A stretch of 64,000 nucleotides of DNA from Ditylenchus dipsaci (Eukaryota; Nematoda; Chromadorea; Rhabditida; Anguinidae): NCBI GenBank assembly GCA_004194705.1, contig SADC01001329.1:124001-188000 (forward strand), given 5' to 3'. Position numbers and translations under genes: made by a program. This document shows positions 55,344 to 63,101 of the stretch, in pieces. The notes beneath the pieces were generated by a model. The model worked only from the letters and a program-made list of their open reading frames with translations, was not told where the DNA came from and ran no database searches. Within the stretch, counting starts at the first letter, position 1, and each line of letters opens with the position of its first letter.

Positions 55344-55552
55344 TACCGTATTTTCTCTAATTACTTACCCGGGTAAGTTATTTTTTGGTTCGAGATTATG
55401 AGGTTCTTAACCCAATTCTTAAAAGTGGGACCCGTAGAGCTCGCGGTAGTTGAGAGAGCGCAACAAATTTTTTCTGTGGGCTGAGATATAGGTGCTCAAA
55501 GTTGAGGGGTTGAGTTATTAGAGCAGGGTGAATTATTAGAGGAAATACGGTA
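55344..55552. mobile_element. MITE TACCGTATTTTCTCTAAT, complete copy
   Basis: TACCGTATTTTCTCTAATTA and its inverse (TAATTATTAGAGGAAATACGGTA region) bound 209 bp of non-coding DNA. Relatives: 40162-40373, a solo left end at 35872, and a solo right end at 53510-53529 just upstream of an exon acceptor. It lies in the hAT at 54948. Confidence 0.75.
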
Positions 55553-55679
55553 AATCCGATAGTGCAGAAATGGATTGTCTTAAGATGAAACATATATTTT
55601 ATGAAAATTAATATTTAAAATTTGTTTATTTGATGGTCATTATATCTACACAATTAAACAGATCAAACGTCGTTTAGCA

Positions 55680-57029
55680 TAGGGTGGGGAACTCCGAATA
55701 TTCGGGCGAATATTCGCGAATATTCGCGAATATTCGCGAATATTCGCAAGCAATGTTCGCGATAAAAGAAATTTCGCGAACATTCAAACAGCTGTAGTAA
55801 GTCAATAGTAGTTGATGTCTTTTTAATTTGATGTCTCGACCCCTCACGATTTTCCGAAGCGGCACTGCACCGGCACCGAACCTGCCGGGTCTAGTCTAGA
55901 TTTAGATTAGACTTCCACCAAGCACAATGTAGCGCTAATTTAAACGAAATTTTGTAAAAAAACATGAAATTAAAAAAGGTGTTTTATCAGGCGTGAAATG
56001 ATATGGAAGTGAAATGACTGGGGGTGAAATAAAAATATAGGATAAAAAATATGCAAGAGGCCCGACTGATTCGATGGGACAAAAACAAATGAGTTTCAAC
56101 AATTTTTTGTGTCAGAACTAATAAAATTCAAAAAAAGCTAATTTATTTACGAATAGAGACTCTGAATCGAAATAAAATAAAAAAGCGTGTTGGTCAAAAC
56201 GGCTAGAGAGCCATATCTTAATTGGATTTAAAAATAATGTCTTTTTAAAAGCCGTTTTACCTGAAATTAACAACAATCCTAACTTGAGATGAAAAACAAT
56301 CCTCAGAGCGGATTGTGAGTCCGGACTGAGGGTGGCGACTGCAGTCCACCATTGTGAACTAGTCATTAAAAGGGGCATTCTCACCTGTTTCAACTTGTCC
56401 CGCCAATTAAATTTTTTTCTGAATCATTGAACTTCTGTACGGATTTTTTCATTTGGTTTCTAACAAAACTACACCTAAAATTAAATTCTAGACCTTGTTT
56501 TGTTAGAAACCAATAATCCGTAAAACCGAAAAATCCGTACAGAAGTCCAATAATTCGAAAAAAAATTGAGTTGGCGGGACAAATTTAAACAGGTAAGCAT
56601 GCCCTTTAAGTTGAGCTACGTATGAATGACTTTTAATGTAATCCTTAGTTTACTGAACTTAGGTACTACCCCGACCCCAAAGTAAAACAAAAGTTCCGAA
56701 ATTTTTGAATTGGTGATATAAATTAAAGCCAGTCGTTGGCTCGTTGATAAAAAAGCGTGTTGGTCAAAACACGCTGATACATTGTTTTTGAATGTTGATT
56801 GAATTTATTTTATTGTCAATGAAGCTAATTGGAATGTGTTTTAGTGCCGGTTGTGATTATTTAAGCATTTAATTTACTGTTTTTTCTTTTTCATTTGTTC
56901 ATAAGACGACAGTTCGAATGTTCGCGAATATTCGCGAACATTCGGAATATTCGCGCGAATATTGAAATAGCCCCGAATATTCGCGAATATTCGGGGCTAT
57001 TTCAATATTCGCGCGAATTTCCCACCCTA
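55680..57029. mobile_element. hAT element nested in a hAT, TSD GTTTAGCA
   Basis: TAGGGTGGGGAACTCCGAAT and ...AATTTCCCACCCTA are flanked by perfect GTTTAGCA (55672-55679, 57030-57037). Subterminal arrays of GCGAATATTC occur in both arms. It lies wholly inside the hAT 54948-57166 and itself contains a hairpin MITE at 56367. Confidence 0.95.
56367..56607. mobile_element. AAAGGGGCATGC hairpin MITE, copy 5 (innermost of nest)
   Basis: AAAAGGGGCATTCTCACCTG and its inverse (CAGGTAAGCATGCCCTTT) bound a palindrome with the family's inner arm ('aacttctgtacggatttttt', 'aacaaaactacacctaaaat'). Its outer arm matches the copy at 3849. Confidence 0.85.
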
Positions 57030-57452
57030 GTTTAGCAGACTCGTTTATCGTTTAATCCGTTTATATCGGATATGTGGGTGTATGTTTATCGTTTGGTTTA
57101 ATTTCTCTTGAAAAACCGTTTAATCGTTTAAACGAACGGTCGTTTAAACGAACGCGCGCAACCCTATTTCAGCGTATAAAAATCACTTAGAAGACGTCTA
57201 AACACTATTCATAGTTGACCAAAAAAGGGGCCCCCAAGTAAACAAGTTCCCTCACTTGTTCCGGCGAACCGGGATGGATACCATTATATGTAATAAAACT
57301 CAACACCAAGACTCAAATGTTGCTGGAGGGGTGGCATGGCTGATCCACTTCCAGTCTTGGCCAATCAACCAGCCCGGTTGTTTACGGTTTTCGCATTTCT
57401 CAAATCTTGTATCAAGGTTTTGACTTTACTTTTATGCGATTTTTTTTGTATA

Positions 57453-57638
57453 CAGTCAAACCTCGATAATCCGCCACCCCGCTATACCGCCACCCTCGAT
57501 AAACCGCCACCCTCAATAAGCCCGATTTGGTTGGCCGCCAGAGAAACTCAACAAAGTTTACCCCGCTAAACCGCCACCTCGATAATCCGCCATCCTCGGA
57601 TCGGTCCCATGGGGTGGCGGATTATCGAGGTTTGACTG
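57453..57638. mobile_element. Pogo/Tigger-type MITE, TSD TA
   Basis: CAGTCAAACCTCGATAATCC and its exact inverse GGATTATCGAGGTTTGACTG, with TA on both sides (57451-57452, 57639-57640). Inside, 'ccgccaccccgctataccgc' type words 'cgataa(t/a)ccgcca' occur four to five times. At 186 bp it is a compact relative of the ends of the element at 50171. Confidence 0.85.
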
Positions 57639-57697
57639 TATTTATACTTAAAATGTAGCTGGGAATCTCAGCTACATTTGCTTTTTAATGAACTCAC

Positions 57698-57838
57698 TAA
57701 CAACACAAAAAATCGTATTGAAATTTCAAAAGTATGGGCCGGCTGATCACTTGGTTGATTGTTTATCAAGCGGGCGATTAACCGGCCCATACTTTTGAAA
57801 TTTCAATACGATTTTTGTGTTGTTAGTAGAGATAGAAA
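57698..57838. repeat. Near-perfect palindrome, ~60-bp arms
   Basis: 'aacaacacaaaaaatcgtat', 'tgaaatttcaaaagtatggg', 'ccgg' are mirrored almost without change on the right, with a loop 'ctgatcacttggttgattg'. The lack of divergence between the arms suggests recent origin or gene conversion. Confidence 0.8.
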
Positions 57839-57941
57839 ATTGTGTCAGGAATTGGGTTTTTTAGGACCAAAATTGTAATTTTACCCACCCCAACTCTATA
57901 AATAGGTTGGGTACCTCCTGGTCAGGTGTATATACACCTGG

Positions 57942-59378
57942 GCCTAGCAGACTATTTGAAAAATGAAAATTTTCATGAAAAATTGAAAAAATGAAAATGA
58001 AAAATTGAAAATGAAAATTCTGAAGCTGACTATTGAAAAATTTCCACTTTTCAAGCAGACTAAGCATTTTTCAATTTTTCATTTTCACTGAAAATTTTCA
58101 TTTTGCGCATTGTATTTTTCGGGGCTGTACGGGGACTGTTTGGGGGGGGGGGCTGTACCGAAAAAGGTAAAGAAATATTTGGTAAAAGGCACATTTGGTA
58201 AAAAAACTTTTTGGTAAAGGAACATTTGGTAAAAATTTTTTTTGGTAAAGGCATATTTGGTAAATTTTTTTTAGTAAGGCACTTTGTAGTTGTTTTTATG
58301 TCAAAGACCTTCTTATTCCTACTTTTTCTTCTCTTTCCCTTTCTTTCTCCGGGTCTCTATATCTATTTCCTCCCATTAAAATTCTTCTTAATTATACTCA
58401 TTTTTTCTAACTTAAAATTATGTGTTAGATTAGGTTTGTCAGGACAAAAATCAATATTTCACCCACGCAAACCCCAAAACGTGTGGTGTTTAAATCCTGG
58501 TCAGGTGGATGTCCACCTGGATGGCCTACAAAATTAAAATTTCTTTATAATAAAAAATAAACCATTTTTTCTTACTTAAAATTGTGTGAGGAATTCGGCT
58601 TGTTAAGACTAAAAGTGCGATTTTAATTACCCACTCCAAACCTGGGGTGGCTACGCCTGGACAGGTTTATATCCAGGTAACTCCAGAGTAGGGGTAAATT
58701 CACCCAAACGCCCTGAAAAGTCCTGGTCACTAGGTGCTTAACGGGTTCGAAGAGCATAAAGTGCTTTTAGATGATTGGAAAAACGTCTATTGCCTCCGAA
58801 ACGGTGTCTCTGTGACCAAAACAGCCAATAAGATCTATGGCCAAAAACAAGAACTCTATGACCAAAAAGATATACCACCCGAAAATATCCACGGAAAAAG
58901 TGCTTTACCAAAAAGTTTTCTTACCACATGTGCCTTTACCAAAAGATATGCCTTTTAGTTAAAACACCCTCGAACGAATAGCACCATTTTCACTGCTGTT
59001 ATCACTGTCGCTTGCAGACATCGCCTGAAGTAGAAGCAAATAAAGAAATTTATTACTTGTTCTATCACAAAAACACAAAATCTGAGCCCAAATCGTGTTC
59101 AGCGCATAAAATAGCCCAGAATTAAGCTAAGTAAAATTCTGAAAAATTGATGACGTGATGACCGGTCATCAATTTTTCATGAAAAATTGAAAAATTTTCA
59201 CTTTTCACTTTTCAATTTTTCAATAGTCTGCTTGAAAATGAAAAAATTTTCAATTTTTCATTTTCACTTTTCATTTTCAATTTTTCAATTTTTCGAATAT
59301 TAGTCTGCTTGAGAATTTTCACTTTTCAATTTTTCATTTTCAATTTTTCATTTTCACTTTTCAAATAGTCTGCTAGGC
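57942..59378. mobile_element. TIR element GCCTAGCAGACTATTTGAAA, 5-bp TSD
   Basis: GCCTAGCAGACTATTTGAAA and its inverse are flanked by CCTGG (57937-57941, 59379-59383). The host sequence is the ACCTGG tandem-repeat unit, so uninterrupted copies at 32175 and 58505 act as empty sites and confirm the duplicated CCTGG. The ends carry many 'aaaaattgaaaatgaaaatt' words. Inside lies the TTTGGTAAAGG-array element and more of the same tandem unit (58425-58690). No transposase is seen. Confidence 0.75.
58150..58965. mobile_element. TTTGGTAAAGGCACA-array element
   Basis: Left array 58158-58285 (ATTTGGTAAAAGGCACATTT and variants) and right array 58900-58960 (inverse, 'gtgcctttaccaaaa') face each other. 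The interior contains 'tggccaaaaacaagaactct' type words and tandem-repeat units. The ends and the duplication are not resolved. Confidence 0.55.
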
Positions 59379-60190
59379 CCTGGATAGCCTGAAAACCGTC
59401 TATTTGGATCAAAATTTTTTTTTTCGTTTTCGGGTTCCAAAACCTATTTTCTGTACCTATTCGAGCATTCTAAAGATGGTTTGACAGTAGTAAAACTACG
59501 TTTTGACGTTATTTCACAGTTTTCGTAAATCTTGCAAAACGTAATTTTAGCACTGTCATACCATCTTTAGAATGCTTGAATTAGTGCGAAAAACAAGTTT
59601 TGGATTTCCCAATAGCGTAAAAAAAAATTCGATCCAAGTGGACGACCACTTGGTTTAGTTGGTGTATGGCAGATCCGAATGATCCAGCTGCTAGCATGGT
59701 CAGATGCTTTGCAAAAATAGTTTAATAAACAATCTGGGTATTGTCGAATAAGTACTGCCCTTTAGGTACCACTAACTAGAAATTACTATCTACCACCACC
59801 CAGGCACTTCCTCCTGAGTACCGATTCATAGTCACTGCCTTGTACTACCACTAAGTACTACTTTCTCGGTACTACAACCTTCATACTATCACGTAGATTC
59901 CCTACAGGATAGAAAACTATTCATAGGAAAAAACTCCAGAACTGGGGTTCCTGATGTTTTAGAATTATAAAACCGTGTTCAGAACCCAATTATGGATAGG
60001 CACAATAATTTTTAGTTACTTTCAATTAAATCCAATATTTCGGATTCTGGAGGTGGATACCCATTTAGAGGAGGTACCAGGGGATTACACTATCATCCTG
60101 AGGCTCACGGGTCTTATAAATACAAATATAGGACTGTTATTCAAGAAAAAAATGTCTGCTACCACATGGATCTGAACCTGTTTGAAAATT
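59379..60190. other. Repeat remnants; no gene
   Basis: Bases 59400-59665 are the second copy of the 'taaagatggtttga' palindrome (see 21775). Bases 59755-59910 carry 'ggtaccactaactag', 'agtactactttctcggtact' words related to those in the hAT at 18227. No exon is seen. Confidence 0.55.
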
Positions 60191-60194
60191 TCAA

Positions 60195-60303
60195 ATTGGC
60201 GGCTTTTAGGGACGAAAAGGCCAGGGGACGAAATGACCGGGGGACGAAATGACCGGGGACGAAATGACCGGGGACGAAATGACCGGGGACGAAAAAGACC
60301 GTC
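60195..60303. repeat. GGGGACGAAATGACC tandem array
   Basis: Five direct copies of a 17-18 base unit GGGGACGAAATGACCG lie between 60210 and 60300. No inverted partner was found, so it may be one surviving end of an array-ended element. Frames through it are artefacts. AAAGGAGCATGTTCACGC at 60327 is a solo hairpin-family end. Confidence 0.75.
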
Positions 60304-60524
60304 GCCCCTCAAAAACCATGGTCCCTTAAAGGAGCATGTTCACGCAGTCAAATTCAAATGTTGATATTTGAATTCCCGGAGCCAATCCTACAAGTGGAAT
60401 TATGACAGAAGGTTTTTTTCAAATAAATATTTTTTTGCTTTTCAAGCAAATTCTTTACTTTGGCCTCCTTTTTTTTGATCCAAGTCAATTGTTTTCGGTG
60501 TAGAGTGTACCACTTAAGTTGGTT

Positions 60525-60770
60525 TCACGTACTAGTTTTAGGTGAATCGAGTGCATTGTAGATGTTCGTAGAGAAGGCATCGCATTGTTCCGCTAAAAAG
60601 TGCTCTAAACTTCTATTAGATAAGTTTTTTAGCTCACTAGCCGTCCATTTCTTTTCTCTTGTTCGTTCTTTTAGGTAGTCTGCAGGAGAAATTATACTAA
60701 TCGTGTAGAATCTGGCGATGCTGTCTATTTGGTTGCTGTGATTGAGCATCTCTTTGTTGAAGTTTTTGGC
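60525..60770 (-). CDS. Unidentified coding fragment, 80 codons to stop
   Basis: LAKNFNKEMLNHSNQIDSIA, RFYTISIISPADYLKERTRE, then KKWTASELKNLSNRSLEHFL, ending with TST and a stop. The composition is protein-like and helix-rich with no low complexity. An upstream in-frame stop at about 60777 and lack of a clear acceptor leave the start unknown. Host exon or transposon remnant cannot be decided. Confidence 0.35.
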   Translation of the reverse strand, partial: AKNFNKEMLNHSNQIDSIARFYTISIISPADYLKERTREKKWTASELKNLSNRSLEHFLAEQCDAFSTNIYNALDSPKTST

Positions 60771-60790
60771 CAAGGTTTTTCAGGTCTATA

Positions 60791-61416
60791 TTGTTATTAT
60801 TCTGTGTTCAGGACATTTGCCGTACTTCTCAATTCTTTGATCGGGCTTTTCTCTCGCTGCGGTTTTCAGGTGTCTATCTAGGAGGTTCCGAGAAGGGAAG
60901 ATGCACATGGGTGGGCTCTTATATCATTCTAATCTTCTATCTTGTTGCACTGTCCGTAGTAGTTATTGTTTGCGATTTTAGTTACTCGGCTCAGATAATT
61001 TTAGACTGTTTTTGCATGATTACACTGCGACTGTGTACACTATGGCAAAGTCACCTGTGAACGTAACGTCAAATTCATTTGTTAGCTAGCTTTATGCATT
61101 ATAATGTACATTTTTTCACACGGTGACCATTGACTTTGTCGGACTGTATGAGGTTGCAGTGTCACTTTCTATGTGCCTTCGTGCTTCACCCCCAAGGCAG
61201 TATGGCTAGGCCCTTGTACATACCCTGTTGGAGCACGTCAACTTCGTATAAGAGGCTGCCTAGCGAAAGTAATTATAAGTCACAAACTATCTATCATAAT
61301 CGTCTACTGGATTTTATGTCACTAATTTTCAGGCTTATTCGACCATCTAGCAGTGTTGCAACCACTCTCTTGCTTTTGCTCAGCAAAGTTCATTTATGAT
61401 GATCGGACGGGTACGC
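60791..61416. other. Copy of the segment inside the element at 796; no proven gene
   Basis: Bases 61160-61290 match 1050-1180 (VWLG-C-VGARQL-RGCL-KVIISHKL in one shared frame) at roughly 80%. The frame 60791-61060 has a hydrophobic stretch (YIILIFYLVALSVVVIVCDF) but no start or splice support. Confidence 0.45.
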
Positions 61417-61527
61417 GACGTTTGACCCTAAAAACCGTTTGACCCTAAAGCCGTTTGACCTAAGCCGTTTGACCCTAGGCCGTTTGACCCTAGGCCGTTT
61501 GACCCTAAGCCGTTGACCCTAAAAATT
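61417..61527. repeat. CCGTTTGACCCTAAG tandem array
   Basis: Six or seven direct copies of a 15-17 base unit CCGTTTGACCCTAAG/GG. No inverted partner is seen within the window's end region. Same design as the array ends of other elements here. Confidence 0.75.
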
Positions 61528-61983
61528 TGCAATTATTGCATTTCGAATCCGTGCTTATCTCTATTCCATTTCTTGAATTCAACTTTCTTTCTTACGTATA
61601 TCGATGTCATTTTGTTGAGCACAATTTGTAATGGTCGTTGAATTCTTTTAATTCAATTTTTTTTGTTCTGAATTCCACTTGGATGGCTCAGAATTCTACC
61701 CAGGAAGGCCAGAAGTGACTGGAAATTGGTTTTCTGGACTTTTACGGGGGGGGGGGTCAGGGTAAACTTTTTAGGGGGTTCGTTTGGTTGGTCCCTAACG
61801 ATTTACATGCCCTTCTGGCCTTTCTGGTGGGATTCTGAGCCATCGAAGTTGAATTCAGAAATTGAGTTTCAGGCATTTTAAAATCTCGACCATATGACTG
61901 TTTTACCCTGTTTTCAACATGGTACTTGGCAAAAAGTACTCTAAATGCATTTTTGTTCAAGAGTCTTCAAGAGATTTGGAGTG

Positions 61984-62339
61984 TTTTTAACGCGGGAAGA
62001 GCTGTACTTTTTTTTTTGACTAAAACTTTTTTTCTGTTGGTATCATTTTGTAGCTAAGATTCAGGCTTCAAAATGAGGTATTGACAAGCCACATCTGAAA
62101 TGAAAAATTGGGGTAAAAATGCTTAGGTCCGCACTCAAGTCGACACTCGGGTCGACACTCACAGAGTGTGGGCCTGAGTGTCGACCTGAGTGCGGACCTA
62201 AGCATTTTACCCAATTTTTCATTTCAGATGTGCTTGTCAATACCTCATTTTGAAGCCCTGAATCTTAGCTACAAAATGATACCAACAGAAAAAAAGTTTG
62301 ATCAAGAAAAAAAAAAGTACAGCTCTTCCCGCGTTAAAA
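61984..62339. repeat. Near-perfect palindrome, ~170-bp arms
   Basis: TTTTTAACGCGGGAAGAGCT, 'ttctgttggtatcattttgt', 'cttaggtccgcactcaagtc' are mirrored on the right around base 62162. 'gtcgacactc' occurs several times near the centre. It is probably a hairpin MITE; the flanks show no clear duplication. Confidence 0.85.
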
Positions 62340-62456
62340 GAACGCTTGGGTCGACACTTTTATGTGAACGTACCTTAACAGTCGGTCCTCCAGGTGTTAA
62401 GTAAGAAAAAAATTCAAATTAAAACTCCCACAATTCGTGTTACAACCTGTACAGGT

Positions 62457-62735
62457 TCAAACCTCCATCGACCTTGGTAGGGCTCTTCTGAATGTCGATA
62501 GGTCGGCTCGAGTTTTTTTGAACCTCTATCGATAATACATCACCCAGAAGATTTCTGTGGAGGATGAAAAGAGGTTCCTGGAGGTTTATACAGCTGTATA
62601 ACCTCCAGGAACCTCTTTTCATCCTCCACAGAAAATCTTCTGGGTGATGTATTATCGATAGAGGTTCAAAAAAACTCGAGCCGACCTATCGACATTCAGA
62701 AGAGCCATACCCAAGGTTCGATGGAGGTTTGAACC
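62457..62735. repeat. Near-perfect palindrome, ~135-bp arms
   Basis: 'ggttcaaacctccatcgacc', 'gaatgtcgataggtcggctc', 'cacccagaagatttctgtgg', 'aggttcctggaggtt' are mirrored with only a few differences, with an eight-base centre at 'acagctgt'. The copy lies just upstream of the exons at 62868. Confidence 0.85.
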
Positions 62736-62867
62736 TCCTTTGACAATTAAATCAAAGGCCCGTGTCCACCCCTGGCGTGGACTGTAACATGAGCTTCTGT
62801 TTCGACGTCCTTTCATCGAAACTTTTTTCCAGCGTTTCAAGCATTAAAGCATCAAACAAACTACAAA

Positions 62868-63044
62868 ATGCCTGGGCCAAATATAGCAATCATGCCAGGT
62901 AATTTAAAATTATAGTGGTTACTGTCACGTATTTTTACCTGTTATTATAGGAAAGCTGAAAAATGGAGCTAAATTTCAGAGTGCTGAAGCTACTAAAGTC
63001 GCGGTCAACGTCTATCGCTCAAGCTGAAAATAGCAATGGACAAG
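62868..63044 (+). CDS. Two short exons upstream of MO25, unidentified
   Basis: ATG 62868 opens MPGPNIAIMPG, a GTAATT donor follows at 62899, and after TTATAG (62950) the frame continues KLKNGAKFQSAEATKVAVNV, YRS. It stops unless one base is slipped, after which LKLKIAMDK leads to a GTCTTC donor at 63045. It then joins, by a 57-base intron, the MO25 exon at 63102. This is not MO25 N-terminal sequence. It resembles short helix-turn-helix starts of some transposases, but that is a guess. Confidence 0.35.
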
Positions 63045-63101
63045 GTCTTCGATTTTTCTGGTTTTGTGTATTTTACTTTTATTTGTCAAAAAAATTTCCA
63101 G

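Larger units (their letters stand above)
54948..57166. mobile_element. hAT element TAGGGTTGCGCGCGTTCG, 8-bp TSD
   Basis: TAGGGTTGCGCGCGTTCGTT and its inverse are flanked by TTTTAGCG (54940-54947) and TTTCAGCG (57167-57174), one mismatch in eight. The ends carry repeated CCGTTTA/CGTTTAA words in both arms. It contains the TACCGTATTTTC MITE (55344) and a second hAT (55680). No transposase is seen; the frame 55125-55331 has no hAT motif. Confidence 0.85.
54565..57230. mobile_element. Outer palindromic element of a four-level nest
   Basis: GGCCTTTTTTGGTCAACTAT, 'gaatagtgtttgaaatagct', 'gtcttctaag' on the left is mirrored at 57187-57230. The poly-C family core (54610-54760: 'gtgtgcgcatctcaac', GC stem, 'cttaccttagacataattc') lies inside, so this is a poly-C relative. 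Its right half was pushed away by the hAT at 54948-57166. Confidence 0.7.
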
